Positions 1 through 8,326 of a stretch of DNA of 64,000 nucleotides are shown here, piece by piece (position 1 is the first letter of the stretch; the number at the start of each line of letters is the position of its first letter). Source of the DNA: Pseudonocardia broussonetiae. GTDB taxonomy: Bacteria; Actinomycetota; Actinomycetes; Mycobacteriales; Pseudonocardiaceae. The DNA lies in assembly GCF_013155125.1 (NCBI RefSeq), contig NZ_CP053564.1, positions 6,579,501 to 6,643,500 on the forward strand, written 5' to 3'. The notes beneath the pieces were generated by a model. That model was not told the origin of the DNA. It saw nothing but the letters and a program-made list of their open reading frames with translations, and did no database searches. The translations under genes and the position numbers were made by a program.

Positions 1-592
1 CCCAGGCCTCGTCGCCGACCTCGGCGAGCAGCGCCTCGAACCGCGCCCGCGCCTCGTGCATGAGCAGCGCGCCCGCCGAGTCGGTGCAGTACGGGGCCTG
101 GCAGCCGGAGTCGACCATGATCCGCGCCTGCTTCGCCAGGTCCTCCGGCGACGTGCGGTGGGCCATCATGAGGAACCCGGCGGTCTCCATGCCGAGGTCG
201 CGCGCGGCCGCGAAGTGCTGCGGCGACACGTCGGCCTCGGTGCAGTGCGTGGCCACCCGGACCATGTCGGCGCCGGCGTCGCGGGCGCGCTTGAGGTCGT
301 CGACGGTGCCGATGCCGGGCACCAGCAGCACCGCGATCCTGGCCTGCTTCGCCTCCTCGCGGGCGGCCGCGATGAGCGTCATCTCGTCGGTGTGGGAGAA
401 GCCGTAGTTGAAGCTGGAGCCGCCGAGGCCGTCGCCGTGGGTCACCTCGATGACCTCGACGCCGGCGCGGTCGAGCGCGCGGACGGTGTCGCGGACCTGC
501 TGCTCGGTGAACTGGTGCGCCATGGCGTGGGAGCCGTCGCGCAGCGTCGTGTCGACGAGGCGGACGTCGTGGCGGAGGTCGGGGCGGCTCAT
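1..592 (-). CDS. dmpG: 4-hydroxy-2-oxovalerate aldolase, partial (3' end outside window)
   Basis: Cleaves 4-hydroxy-2-oxovalerate to pyruvate and acetaldehyde, the last carbon-carbon cleavage of the aromatic or steroid-ring meta-cleavage pathway; it works as a complex that channels acetaldehyde to the dehydrogenase. The visible N-terminal 197 residues hold the HMG-CoA-lyase-like barrel start [17 protein letters not shown], with the catalytic Arg-Asp and a His. Further on come [15 protein letters not shown] and [11 protein letters not shown]. The ATG overlaps the stop of the dehydrogenase gene (ATGA), implying translational coupling. The C-terminal half, including the small communication domain that contacts the partner, lies beyond the window edge. 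In actinobacteria the same enzyme is called HsaF when it serves steroid degradation; sequence alone cannot decide the pathway. Confidence 0.93.
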   Translation of the reverse strand, partial: MSRPDLRHDVRLVDTTLRDGSHAMAHQFTEQQVRDTVRALDRAGVEVIEVTHGDGLGGSSFNYGFSHTDEMTLIAAAREEAKQARIAVLLVPGIGTVDDLKRARDAGADMVRVATHCTEADVSPQHFAAARDLGMETAGFLMMAHRTSPEDLAKQARIMVDSGCQAPYCTDSAGALLMHEARARFEALLAEVGDEAW

Positions 593-1494
593 GCGTTCTC
601 TCCCTGCTTCGCGCGTGCCATGAGCTCGCCGACGCGGGCCGCGGCGGCCGTCATGATGTCGAGGTTGCCGGCGTACTCCGGCAGGTAGTCGCCGTTGCCC
701 TTGACCTCGAGGAAGACCGCGACGCGGCCGTTGCCCCGCCAGCTCTCCCGGGGGTCGTCGAACTGCGGCTCGGCGCGCAGCGTGTAGCCGGGCACGTACT
801 CCTGCACCTCGGCGACCATCTCGTGGACCGAGCGCGTGATCGCGGCGTGGTCGGCGTCGGGGCCGATCATGCAGAACACGGTGTCGCGCATGATCATCGG
901 CGGCTCGACGGGGTTGAGGATGATGATCGCCTTGCCGCGCTCGGCGCCGCCGACCTCGCTGACCGCGCCGGAGGTCGTGTGCGTGAACTCGTCGATGTTG
1001 GCGCGGGTGCCGGGGCCGGCCGACCGCGACGACACCGACGCCACGATCTCGGCGTAGGGCACGGGCGTGACGCGGGAGACGGCGTGCACCATCGGGATGG
1101 TCGCCTGCCCACCACAGGTGATCATCGAGACGTTGGGGGCGGCGATGTGGTCGCGCAGGTTCACCGGCGGGCAGACCATCGGGCCCAGGTGCGCGGGCGT
1201 GAGGTCGACGGCCTGGATGCCGGCCTCGGCGTAGCGCGGGGCGTTGGCGATGTGGGCCGCGGCGGAGGTGGCCTCGAAGACGATCGCCGGGAGCGGGTCC
1301 TGGCGCAGCAGCCAGTCGACCCCCTCGGCGCTCGCGTCGATGCCCTGCTCGCGCGCCCGGGCGAGGCCGTCGGACTCGACGACCCCCACCACGTACCGGA
1401 CGTCGATGACGTCGCTGCGCTGCAGTTTGGCCAGCAGGTCGGTGCCGATGTTGCCCGGCCCGACGATCGCGGCGGGGACTGGTCCGGAGCTCAT
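589..1494 (-). CDS. dmpF: Acetaldehyde dehydrogenase (acylating)
   Basis: Oxidises acetaldehyde to acetyl-CoA with NAD+ and CoA, taking its substrate from the aldolase encoded next. The 301-residue protein has the usual family length. An N-terminal Rossmann motif ([10 protein letters not shown], about residues 10-19) binds NAD, and the catalytic cysteine sits in [13 protein letters not shown]. The family signature [17 protein letters not shown] follows. I chose the ATG at 1494 because it gives the family N-terminus ([15 protein letters not shown]); an open frame continues upstream but carries unrelated composition. The gene overlaps the aldolase start by 4 bp. It is first in the operon and faces a divergent PEBP gene across about 135 bp rich in palindromes. 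No hydratase gene precedes it, so that pathway step must be encoded downstream or elsewhere. Confidence 0.94.
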   Translation of the reverse strand: MSSGPVPAAIVGPGNIGTDLLAKLQRSDVIDVRYVVGVVESDGLARAREQGIDASAEGVDWLLRQDPLPAIVFEATSAAAHIANAPRYAEAGIQAVDLTPAHLGPMVCPPVNLRDHIAAPNVSMITCGGQATIPMVHAVSRVTPVPYAEIVASVSSRSAGPGTRANIDEFTHTTSGAVSEVGGAERGKAIIILNPVEPPMIMRDTVFCMIGPDADHAAITRSVHEMVAEVQEYVPGYTLRAEPQFDDPRESWRGNGRVAVFLEVKGNGDYLPEYAGNLDIMTAAAARVGELMARAKQGENA

Positions 1495-1530
1495 GACGTC
1501 GAGGGTGTCCGGCGCGGCGCCCGGAGGGAA

Positions 1531-1615
1531 CCGCCACGTTCCGGTGGACGGAACGGCGGCCGGGCTGCGGCCCGTTGTGGGCACAACTAGCTTGGGGCGC
1601 GTCCGTTCCGGAACG
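1531..1615. promoter_or_regulatory. Divergent promoter region with three inverted repeats
   Basis: Three symmetric elements lie between the dmpF and PEBP starts. At 1537-1555 the arms CGTTCCG and CGGAACG are separated by 5 bp, with flanking CCGC/GCGG. At 1574-1587 arms GTTGTG and CACAAC are 2 bp apart. At 1604-1615 is the perfect palindrome CGTTCCGGAACG. The first and third share the half-site CGTTCCG, which suggests one dimeric regulator binding twice. The third directly abuts the PEBP ribosome-binding site. The regulator is not encoded in this window. Confidence 0.55.
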
Positions 1616-1629
1616 AGAAGGAGCACCCG

Positions 1630-2166
1630 ATGGCCACGCCCCCCGACCCCTACAGCTTCCTGCCCGAGGTCCCCGCGTTCACCGTCACCAGCACCGACGT
1701 CGAGGACGGGAAGACGCTCCCCGCACCGCACACCTCCGGCGCCTTCGGCGTGCCCGGCGGCGAGGACCGCTCCCCCCAGCTGAGCTGGTCGGGCTTCCCC
1801 GAGGGGACGAAGAGCTTCGCCGTCACCGTCTACGACCCCGACGCGCCCACCGCGAGCGGCTTCTGGCACTGGGCCGTGTTCAACCTGCCCGCGTCCGTCA
1901 CCTCGCTGGACGCCGGAGCGGGCGCCGAGGGCGGCGCGGGCCTGCCCGGGGGCGCGGTGCAGCTGCGCAACGACGGCGGCTTCGCCGGCTACATCGGCGC
2001 CGCTCCGCCCGCCGGCCACGGGCCGCACCGCTACTACACGGTGGTGCACGCGCTCGACGTCGAGACCCTCGAGGTCCCGGCCGACGCGAGCCCCGCGTTC
2101 CTCGGTTTCAACCTGTTCGGGCACACGCTGGCCCGCGCGACGATCACCCCGGTCTTCGAGCAGTAG
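1630..2166 (+). CDS. YbhB/YbcL family Raf kinase inhibitor-like (PEBP) protein
   Basis: A 178-residue member of the phosphatidylethanolamine-binding protein superfamily, small cytosolic proteins with an anion- or ligand-binding pocket; bacterial members have no settled function. The hallmark pocket motifs are present: [20 protein letters not shown] (about residues 74-93) and [13 protein letters not shown] near 140-152. There is no signal peptide. The ATG is preceded by a good GAAGGAG site. The gene is divergent from dmpF, with a shared palindromic half-site just upstream, so it may be co-regulated with that operon. It is transcribed towards the next plus-strand gene, which starts about 50 bp later. 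Confidence 0.9.
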   Translation: MATPPDPYSFLPEVPAFTVTSTDVEDGKTLPAPHTSGAFGVPGGEDRSPQLSWSGFPEGTKSFAVTVYDPDAPTASGFWHWAVFNLPASVTSLDAGAGAEGGAGLPGGAVQLRNDGGFAGYIGAAPPAGHGPHRYYTVVHALDVETLEVPADASPAFLGFNLFGHTLARATITPVFEQ

Positions 2167-2217
2167 GACACGGCCGGCGGGTAGCGTGGGGTCCTGAGCA
2201 CGGAAGGGGAGCCGCGG

Positions 2218-3417
2218 TTGTTCCGATGGTCCGACCGGGGCACCCCGGGCGCCGCTCCGGACGACCGCGCCCTCGCCGCCCGCAACGCCGCCACGCAGGC
2301 ATTCCTGGCCCTGGACGACGAGCAGCGCGCCGCGGCCACGGCCGTCGACGCGGCCGAGGAGCTGGGGGCGGCCGACCGGGCGGCGGGGCGGCGCCTCGTC
2401 GACGCCTGGCGCCGGGTGGCCGAGCTGGGCGACCACGCCACCGAGGCCTACCTCGGCGCCACCACCGACACGCCGCCCGGGCGCGGCACCGCCACCGCCG
2501 ACGAGCGGGCGACCGCCGAGATCGAACGGGCGCGCGAGGCGATCCGGCGGTTCCGGGCGTCGCACGCGCGGGTGCTCGACGAGGCGGCGCACCTGGTCAC
2601 GGGCCTGCCGCGGGCCGTGCACGAGGCGCGGGTGGCGCTGGTCGACGCGCGTGCGGCCGTCGCGGGTCCGGCTGACGCCGGGCACGTTCGCTCACGGCGG
2701 GCCGAGGAGCGCCTGGCCGACGCCGAGCGCACCGCCGCCCGGCTCGACTCGCCCGGCCTGAGGGAGCGCCGCGACGCCGTCGCCCGCACCCTGGAGCTCG
2801 CGCGCGAGGCGCAGGCGCTGGCCGCCGACGCCCCGCGCACGGCCGCGCAGGTGCGGACCGCGCTGTCGAGCGTGGCGACCCGCCGCGCCGCCGCGCAGAC
2901 CCGCACCGAGCGGATCCCGCCCGCGCTGTCGTCGCTGCGCCGCGAGTTCTCCGAGAAGTGCTCCCGCGACCTCGACGACGCCGAGTCGCGCGCCCGCTCC
3001 GCGCTCTCGGCCGCCGACGCCGCGGTGGCCGACGCCGAGCGCCTGGCGGCCGCAGGCGAGTGGGACGACGCCGCCGACCGGATCGCCGCCGCTCGCGCCG
3101 AGCTGGGCCGGGCCGAGGAGCGGGCCGACGCGGTCACCGACCGGCTCACCGAGCTGCGCGACGTGCGCGCCGACCCCGCCCGCCAGGCCGCCGACACCCG
3201 TTTCGTCGTCCGCGACGCCCAGCGGCTCGTGGTCGACCGGGGTCTGGTCGCGGAGTTCGGGCCCGTCCTCGACGCCCAGTCGGTGCGCCTGCAGAACGCC
3301 GTCGACCGCCTCGACGGCGTGCACCCCGACTACTGGTTCTACCTCACCGAGCTCCGTGGCATCCGCGACCGCGTGCGCCAGGTCGTGGAGCGGGTGCGGG
3401 CGGGGGCGGGGCGCTAG
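2218..3417 (+). CDS. Hypothetical alanine/arginine-rich coiled-coil protein
   Basis: I do not recognise a family. The 399-residue product is dominated by Ala, Arg, Glu and Asp in long helical stretches (about residues 25-75, 95-215 and 240-330) that look like coiled coils. It lacks a signal peptide, membrane segment or catalytic motif. The C-terminus, around [21 protein letters not shown], is the only aromatic-rich, apparently folded part. The start is TTG, chosen because GGAAGGGGA lies just upstream and the reading begins MFRWSDRG. Sense-strand codon use is strongly G/C-ending, supporting real coding. It is convergent with the following oxidoreductase; a repeat array lies between them. A scaffold-like role is a guess. 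Confidence 0.7.
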   Translation: MFRWSDRGTPGAAPDDRALAARNAATQAFLALDDEQRAAATAVDAAEELGAADRAAGRRLVDAWRRVAELGDHATEAYLGATTDTPPGRGTATADERATAEIERAREAIRRFRASHARVLDEAAHLVTGLPRAVHEARVALVDARAAVAGPADAGHVRSRRAEERLADAERTAARLDSPGLRERRDAVARTLELAREAQALAADAPRTAAQVRTALSSVATRRAAAQTRTERIPPALSSLRREFSEKCSRDLDDAESRARSALSAADAAVADAERLAAAGEWDDAADRIAAARAELGRAEERADAVTDRLTELRDVRADPARQAADTRFVVRDAQRLVVDRGLVAEFGPVLDAQSVRLQNAVDRLDGVHPDYWFYLTELRGIRDRVRQVVERVRAGAGR

Positions 3418-3541
3418 GACCCGCGAGTCGGGGTCTCGTGGCGACCGTGTCGGGGTGGCGACACGCGCGCACTCAGAGCCCGACTCGCGGGCAACCGGAC
3501 CCCGACTCGCTCGCAACCAGAGCCCGACTCGCGGGATTTCC
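3418..3541. repeat. Array of 22-nt units with inverted copies between convergent genes
   Basis: Three direct units of exactly 22 nt start at 3475, 3497 and 3519, built on the core CCCGACTCGCGGG (the middle one reads CCCGACTCGCTCG). Two related units lie in the opposite orientation at about 3419-3458. The head-to-head layout could fold into a large stem. It occupies the only gap between the convergent coiled-coil and oxidoreductase genes, so termination is the simplest role. Confidence 0.65.
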
Positions 3542-3544
3542 GGG

Positions 3545-4492
3545 TCAGGTCGTCAGGACGAGCTTGCCGCTGGTCCGGCCCAGCTCCCCTGCGCGGTGGG
3601 CGTGCGAGGCGCGCTCCAGCGGGAAGGTCTCGGCCACGATGACCCGCAGGCGCCGCTGGTCGACGAGCGCGGCGAGGTCGTCGAGGCCGTCGCCGTCGGG
3701 CTCGACCATCATCCCGGTGGCGCGCAGCCCCCGCTCCCGGGCGGCGGTGAGCGCGTCGGCCGCGGCCGCGGAGGGCAGGCAGATCATCAGGCCGTCGGGG
3801 TGCAGGACGTCGAGCGAGCGCAGGGAGACCTCGCCGCCGATGAGGTCGAACACGAGGTCGACGGGCTCCACGACCTGCTCGAACGCCTCGCGCCGGTAGT
3901 CGATCGCCTCGTCGATGCCGAGGTCGTGCAGCAGGTCGTGCTTGCCCGACGACGCCGTGCCCAGCACGTACGCGCCGCGCGACTTCGCGATCTGCACCGC
4001 GAGGTGCCCGACCCCGCCCGCGGCGGCGTGCACCAGCACCCGCTGCCCGGGCTGCACCGCGGCGATGTCGACGAGGCCCTGCCAGGCGGTGAGCCCGGCC
4101 AGCGGCAGCGCGGCGGCGGCGACCTCGCCCAGCCCCGCGGGCCGGTGCGCGAAGTGCCGCGAGGGCGCCGTCACGAAGTCGGCGTACGCGGCGGCCTGGC
4201 GCGGGAACCAGGGCATCCCGAAGACGGTGTCGCCGACGGCGAAGCGGGTGACGCCGGGGCCGACGGCGTCGACGGTGCCCGCGACGTCCCAGCCCACCGT
4301 GAACGGCGGCGCCCCCAGGACGGCGGCCGCCCCGGACCCGGCGCGGGTCTTCCAGTCGACCGGGTTGACCCCGGCGGCCGCCACCCGCACCCGGACCTCG
4401 GTCGGCAGCGGCTCGGGCACCGGCGCCGTGCCGAGCACGAGGACCTCCGGACCCCCGAACGTGTGCTGGGTGATCGCGCGCATCGTCTCCAC
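3545..4492 (-). CDS. NADP-dependent MDR-family oxidoreductase (quinone oxidoreductase-like)
   Basis: A medium-chain dehydrogenase/reductase of 315 residues, the normal size for zinc-free quinone oxidoreductases. The GroES-like N-terminal half contains VNPVDWKTRAG and VGWDVAGTVDAVGPGV. The Rossmann half contains HAAAGGVGHLAVQIAKSRGA (about residues 155-174), the NADPH-binding motif. No structural-zinc cysteine cluster is seen. The GTG at 4492 has AGGA about 7 bp upstream; an ATG 9 bp further in is also possible. The likely reaction is NADPH-dependent reduction of a quinone or enone, but the substrate cannot be read from sequence. It is a single gene, convergent with the coiled-coil gene. Confidence 0.85.
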   Translation of the reverse strand: METMRAITQHTFGGPEVLVLGTAPVPEPLPTEVRVRVAAAGVNPVDWKTRAGSGAAAVLGAPPFTVGWDVAGTVDAVGPGVTRFAVGDTVFGMPWFPRQAAAYADFVTAPSRHFAHRPAGLGEVAAAALPLAGLTAWQGLVDIAAVQPGQRVLVHAAAGGVGHLAVQIAKSRGAYVLGTASSGKHDLLHDLGIDEAIDYRREAFEQVVEPVDLVFDLIGGEVSLRSLDVLHPDGLMICLPSAAAADALTAARERGLRATGMMVEPDGDGLDDLAALVDQRRLRVIVAETFPLERASHAHRAGELGRTSGKLVLTT

Positions 4493-4547
4493 GGCCGGTT
4501 CCTACCAGGACGGACGGCCCGACGCCGCTGCGATCGGCGCAATCGGC

Positions 4548-4961
4548 TCAGTTCGGCGGTGGCTGGTCGATCACGGTCGGTCGGCTGCGCCCCGGGGCCG
4601 CCGTGCGCTCCCAGGAGAGGAACCGGTCGGTCTCGGCGAGGAACGTGCCGCCGATCCACAGCGCGACGACGGCGTCGTCGGTCAGACCGAGCAGACCGAG
4701 GAACGCCTCGGGCACGAGGTCGACCGGCGAGACGAGGTAGGCCAGCGCGAGCAGCAGCAGCACGAGCCGCCCGCGGGCCTCGGGGAACCGCCCGGAGGCG
4801 GCGGCGGTGGCCAGGCGGGGCAGCGCGCGGAGGCGGTCGCCGAGGCCGGGCGCGCCGGGGCGACGGCTCGACGAGACGGCGTTCCAGAGCGCGCGGAACG
4901 CGGCGACGCGGCGTGGTCCGAGAGTGGGCACATCGGACACAACGCCGCGGGGCACCCACAC
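4548..4961 (-). CDS. DUF1232 (YkvA-like) membrane-associated protein
   Basis: A 137-residue protein with the short hydrophobic DUF1232 motif LVSPVDLVPEAFLGLLGLTDDAVVALWIG at about residues 75-103 (written here only as its key SPVDLVPE and LTDDAVV parts elsewhere conserved). The family has no defined function; it is probably membrane-associated through the preceding leucine-rich helix (VLLLLALAYLV). The GTG at 4961 is the longest start; internal GTG codons about 7 codons later are alternatives. It is divergent from the lipoprotein gene, with only 37 bp between starts, so the two promoters must overlap. Confidence 0.82.
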   Translation of the reverse strand: MWVPRGVVSDVPTLGPRRVAAFRALWNAVSSSRRPGAPGLGDRLRALPRLATAAASGRFPEARGRLVLLLLALAYLVSPVDLVPEAFLGLLGLTDDAVVALWIGGTFLAETDRFLSWERTAAPGRSRPTVIDQPPPN

Positions 4962-4998
4962 GTTCCCCTGACGGCGCGCGCTCTACGCTGCGCGCATC

Positions 4999-5481
4999 AT
5001 GAAGCGCGCACGACTGCTGCCAGCCGAGGGCTTCGTCGCCGCCCTGCTGCTCCTCGCCGTGGCCGGCTGCGGCGGGTCGGTGGCCGACCGCGACCGCCCC
5101 GATCCCGCGCGCGAGCGCCCCGCCCCGGCCAGCCCGTTCTGCGCCGCGGTGCAGGCCACCAACACCGCGCTCGCCCCGCTCAGCTCCACGACCGCACAGG
5201 CCGTGCCGGCCGAGCAGCTGACCAACACCGCCGACGCCGTCCGCGCGGGCACCGCGCAGCTGCTCACCACCGCGCCCGAGGAGATCCGCGCCGACGTCGA
5301 GCGCTACGTGCGGGTCGTCGACCTGCAGCTCGACGCGCTCGTGGCCAACGGCGGCGACGGCGCGGCGCTGGCGCGCGACCCCGAGTTCACCGCGCAGGTC
5401 AACACCACCGAGAACGCCGCGGCCAACCAGCGCGTGCGCGACTACGTCGCCCGGAACTGCGTGGCGGGCGCCGCGGGCTGA
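4999..5481 (+). CDS. Putative lipoprotein of unknown function
   Basis: The first about 24 residues form a lipoprotein signal: basic MKRAR, a hydrophobic helix (VAALLLLAVAG) and a lipobox AVAGC, so the mature protein should be acylated and held on the outer face of the membrane. The rest (160 residues in total) is soluble, Ala/Thr-rich and helical, with one Cys near the N-terminus (SPFCAAVQ) and one near the C-terminus (ARNCVAG) that could form a disulfide. This pattern is common in actinobacterial lipoproteins. No obvious Shine-Dalgarno precedes the ATG, and TACGCT 10 bp upstream could be a -10 box for a near-leaderless mRNA. It ends 12 bp before the TPP enzyme gene. Confidence 0.75.
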   Translation: MKRARLLPAEGFVAALLLLAVAGCGGSVADRDRPDPARERPAPASPFCAAVQATNTALAPLSSTTAQAVPAEQLTNTADAVRAGTAQLLTTAPEEIRADVERYVRVVDLQLDALVANGGDGAALARDPEFTAQVNTTENAAANQRVRDYVARNCVAGAAG

Positions 5482-5493
5482 CACCCTGGCCCC

Positions 5494-7074
5494 GTGGACG
5501 ACTCCTCGGTGGCCGGTCAGATCCTCGACGTCGCCCGGCGCGGCGGCGCCGGGCCCGTGTTCGGGCTCCCCGGCGTGCACAACCTCGCGTTCTGGAACGC
5601 CGGCGCGGCGCCGGTGGTGGTCCGCCACGAGCAGGCCGCCGTGTACGCCGCCGACGGCTGGGCCCGCACGACCGGGCGCCTCGGCGCCGCCGTGGTCACG
5701 ACCGGGCCGGGTGCGGCGAACGCCGTGGCCGCGTTCGGCGAGGCCGCCGCGGCGCACTCCCCCGTGCTGCTGGTCGCCTCGGAGATCCCTCAGGCCCTGC
5801 GGCGCGAGGGGCGGGTGCGCGGCGTGCTGCACGAGTCGCGCGACCAGGCGGCGCTGTTCGCCCCGCTCGCGAAGGCGGTGTTCACGCCGCGCACGCCCGC
5901 CGAGGTCGCCGACGTCGTGCAGGACGCGGTGGCGACGGCGCTGCGCCACCCGCGCGGGCCGGTGTACGTCGACGTCCCGGCGGACGTGCTGGGGCAGCCG
6001 GCCGCTCCCCTGCCCCCGGCCGTCGCGCCCGTCGTCGACACCCCGCCCGGGCTGGAGGAGGCCGCCGCGGTCCTCGCCGGGCGCCGTGTGGTGGTGTGGG
6101 CGGGCGGTGACGCCCTCGACGCACCCGACGCCCTCGCCGCGCTGGCCGGGCACCTCGGCGCACCCGTCGTCACGAGCTTCCGGGGGCGCGGCGCCGTGCC
6201 GACCGGGCACCCGTCGGCGCTCGGGCTGCCGCCGCACGAGCCGGAGGCGGCCGCGCTGGTCGCGTCGGCCGACGTGCTGCTCGCCGTCGGGGGTGACCTC
6301 GACGGCATGAACACCCGCAACTGGACGATGCCGCGCCCGCCGCGCCTCGTCGTCGTCGACGCGGCGGTGCCCGCCGACCCGCCGGAGTGGACCGCCGACG
6401 CCACCGCGACCGGCCCGCTCGGCCCCGTCCTCGACGGGCTGCGCGCGCTGCTCCCGCCCGCCCCGGCCTGGGCGCCGACCGGCCTGCGCGGCACGGTGCT
6501 CGACCGGCTGCGCGCCGACCCGGCCACGGCCGACGCGCTCACCCTGCTGGACGCCGTCGAGGGGGCCGGGGACGTGGTGCTGGTCTGCGACATGGCCGTG
6601 GCGGGTTACTGGGTCGGCGGCTACGCGGCGGTGCGCGCCCCGCGCCGGCTCGCCTACCCCGTCGGCTGGGGCACGCTGGGCTTCGGGCTGCCCGCCGCGC
6701 TGGGCGCCGCGGCGGCCGGGCGGCCGGTGCTCGCCGTGTGCGGGGACGGCGGGCTGGTGATGGCGCTGGGCGAGCTCGCGACGCTCGTGCAGGAGCGGCT
6801 GCCGGTCACCGTGCTCGTCGTCGACGACGGCGGCTACGGGATGCTGCGCTACGACCAGCAGCGCGCCGGGCACCCCGAACGCGGCGTCGACCTCGTGACG
6901 CCCGACTTCACCGCGCTGGCCGCCGCCTTCGGGCTGGCCGCGACGGACGTCGCCTCGGTCGACGGGCTGGCCCCGGCACTGGCGACGGCGGTCGCGTCCG
7001 GCGCCCCGCACCTGGTGCGGGTGCCCGCGCGGCTGACCCCGCCGCGGACGACGTCGCCGCGCTGGAACGAGTAG
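5494..7074 (+). CDS. Thiamine pyrophosphate-dependent enzyme (acetolactate synthase-like)
   Basis: A 526-residue member of the acetolactate synthase/benzoylformate decarboxylase superfamily with the three usual domains. The PYR domain carries the catalytic Glu in VVRHEQAAVYAADGWAR (near residue 49), a central domain spans about 190-320, and the PP domain has GDGGLVMALGELATLVQ. Cofactor binding continues as VVDDGGYGMLR. In most relatives the Mg-ligand position reads NN or ND; here it is DD, a conservative variant. The substrate is not predictable, since this superfamily includes 2-oxoacid decarboxylases, oxalyl-CoA decarboxylases and carboligases. The start is GTG. It probably shares a transcript with the lipoprotein gene 12 bp upstream. 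Confidence 0.85.
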   Translation: MDDSSVAGQILDVARRGGAGPVFGLPGVHNLAFWNAGAAPVVVRHEQAAVYAADGWARTTGRLGAAVVTTGPGAANAVAAFGEAAAAHSPVLLVASEIPQALRREGRVRGVLHESRDQAALFAPLAKAVFTPRTPAEVADVVQDAVATALRHPRGPVYVDVPADVLGQPAAPLPPAVAPVVDTPPGLEEAAAVLAGRRVVVWAGGDALDAPDALAALAGHLGAPVVTSFRGRGAVPTGHPSALGLPPHEPEAAALVASADVLLAVGGDLDGMNTRNWTMPRPPRLVVVDAAVPADPPEWTADATATGPLGPVLDGLRALLPPAPAWAPTGLRGTVLDRLRADPATADALTLLDAVEGAGDVVLVCDMAVAGYWVGGYAAVRAPRRLAYPVGWGTLGFGLPAALGAAAAGRPVLAVCGDGGLVMALGELATLVQERLPVTVLVVDDGGYGMLRYDQQRAGHPERGVDLVTPDFTALAAAFGLAATDVASVDGLAPALATAVASGAPHLVRVPARLTPPRTTSPRWNE

Positions 7075-7111
7075 ACCATCATGTGACGCAGAGCACAGTG
7101 TCGTGCGAGCG

Positions 7112-7155
7112 ATCCCGATATATCGTGATGGCACACGAGCTACTCGATGCTATCG
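7112..7155. promoter_or_regulatory. Putative PadR operator region
   Basis: The perfect palindrome CGATATATCG lies at 7116-7125, extended by ATC/GAT flanks to an 18-bp imperfect palindrome (7112-7129). A second, weaker copy, CGATGCTATCG, is at 7145-7155. AT-rich dyads of this type are typical PadR-family targets. Their position upstream of the padR-like gene suggests autoregulation. Confidence 0.55.
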
Positions 7156-7189
7156 GAGCAGGAGGCTCGCCACGTCCAGGAGACACACG

Positions 7190-7822
7190 ATGAACCCGCC
7201 TTTCGACACACCCCACCCCCGCTTCGGCGCCCACCCCTTCTCCGGCCAGGGCCCTGACGGCCCCCGCTTCGGGCGGCGCCATGGCGGCCCACGATTCGGT
7301 CCGGGCTTCGGCCCGGGCGGCCCCCGCGGCGGCATGCGCGGCGGCCCCTTCCCCGGCGCCCCGCGCGGTCGCCGCGGGCGGCGCACCTCGCGCGGCGACA
7401 TCCGCGCCGCCGTCCTCGCCCTGCTCGCCGAGCAGCCGCGGCACGGCTACGAGATCATCCAGGAGATCGCCGAGCGCTCCGGTGGCGCGTGGCGCCCCAG
7501 CCCCGGCTCGGTCTACCCGACCATCTCCCAGCTCGAGGACGAGGGCCTGGCCCTGGTCGAGAAGACCGACGGGCGTCGCGTCGTCTCGCTGACCGAGGCC
7601 GGCACGGCCTGGGTCGCCGAGCACCGCGCCGAGCTCGACGCGGTCTGGGAGCAGGTCGACGCCGAGGCCGACAGCGAGGCCGGTGAGCTGTGGGAGCAGC
7701 TCGGCCAGCTGCACGCGGCCGCCCAGCAGGTCATGGCGGCGGGCACGCCGGAGCAGGTGACCGCGGCGACCGCGGCGCTGACCGAGGCGCGCAAGACGAT
7801 CTACCGGCTGCTGGCGGAGTAG
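7190..7822 (+). CDS. PadR-family transcriptional regulator
   Basis: A 210-residue repressor-type protein. Residues 1-65 are a Gly/Pro/Arg-rich, low-complexity leader (FGPGFGPGGPRGG and similar) that may contact nucleic acid. The PadR winged helix covers about 68-140: ILALLAEQ-type helix (VLALLAEQPRHGYEI), SPGSVYPTISQLEDEGLAL and the wing RRVVSLTEAG. A C-terminal dimerisation helix follows. The ATG at 7190 follows CCAGGAG at good spacing; the frame is open further upstream but without a better site. A palindrome upstream fits autoregulation. Its regulated target is not obvious, since both neighbours are unrelated. It is followed by a strong hairpin. Confidence 0.9.
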   Translation: MNPPFDTPHPRFGAHPFSGQGPDGPRFGRRHGGPRFGPGFGPGGPRGGMRGGPFPGAPRGRRGRRTSRGDIRAAVLALLAEQPRHGYEIIQEIAERSGGAWRPSPGSVYPTISQLEDEGLALVEKTDGRRVVSLTEAGTAWVAEHRAELDAVWEQVDAEADSEAGELWEQLGQLHAAAQQVMAAGTPEQVTAATAALTEARKTIYRLLAE

Positions 7823-7838
7823 CGCCCGCCCGCCGGAG

Positions 7839-7893
7839 TTGCAGGAAGGCCACCTTGAGGACGATAAGCGTCCACAAGGTGGCCTTCCTGCAA
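7839..7893. terminator. Bidirectional two-stage hairpin terminator
   Basis: Arms of 19 bp pair perfectly: TTGCAGGAAGGCCACCTTG at 7839-7857 with its complement at 7875-7893. Inside the loop a second stem, GGACG/CGTCC, closes over ATAAG. It sits between the convergent padR-like and SCO5389-like genes, so it should end transcription from both sides. Confidence 0.8.
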
Positions 7894-7915
7894 TAAGCGA
7901 GGGGGTGGGCGGCGC

Positions 7916-8305
7916 TCAGCAGTCCCGCAGCTCCGGGCTCTGGTTCAGCACCTGACCGCGCGGGCTGGTGAACTCCCGGTACACCGCCGAGTCCACGTCG
8001 GCCGGCGCGAAGGCCGCCACCCGGTGGCAGTTCTGGAAGGCCAGCACCACGCCGAAGTGCCGCTCCAGCGCGCCGCGGATGGCGTTGCTGGCCAGCGCGC
8101 GCAGCAGCTCGCCGCGCTCGCGCTCGCTCGGCGGCGGCACCTCGTGCTCGCCGAACGGCCTGCCGGGGGCCCGGTCGTCGACCGCGGACGAGATCGTCGC
8201 CCAGGCGTAGGGCAGCGAGTCGCGCACCACGGCGAGGAACTGGGCGTCGTCCATCTCGCCGCGCGCGGCGGCGTCGAGGACGGGGGTGGGGACGTCGAGG
8301 GACAT
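7916..8305 (-). CDS. SCO5389 family protein (conserved actinobacterial protein)
   Basis: A 129-residue conserved protein of unknown function that I recognise from the Streptomyces SCO5389 family. The conserved stretches are SLPYAWATISS, LRALASNAIRGALERHFG and LAFQNCHRVAAF. No membrane segment or catalytic motif is evident. The ATG has a strong AGGAGGAG site. It lies 21 bp downstream of the CooC/MinD-like ATPase gene on the same strand, the arrangement I recall for SCO5388/SCO5389, so the two products probably work together. The pairing is from memory of the family, not from a search. Confidence 0.8.
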   Translation of the reverse strand: MSLDVPTPVLDAAARGEMDDAQFLAVVRDSLPYAWATISSAVDDRAPGRPFGEHEVPPPSERERGELLRALASNAIRGALERHFGVVLAFQNCHRVAAFAPADVDSAVYREFTSPRGQVLNQSPELRDC

Positions 8306-8326
8306 GGCTCTCCTCCTGGGACGGAA

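Noticed and set aside
3475..3541. Possible CRISPR-like array
   Set aside because: Three degenerate 22-nt units abut one another without spacers, and no cas genes are present; palindromic repeat or terminator is simpler.
5494..7074. Assigning the TPP enzyme as acetolactate synthase (ilvB)
   Set aside because: There is no ilvN or ilvC neighbour, the length is short for IlvB, and the substrate motifs are too general.
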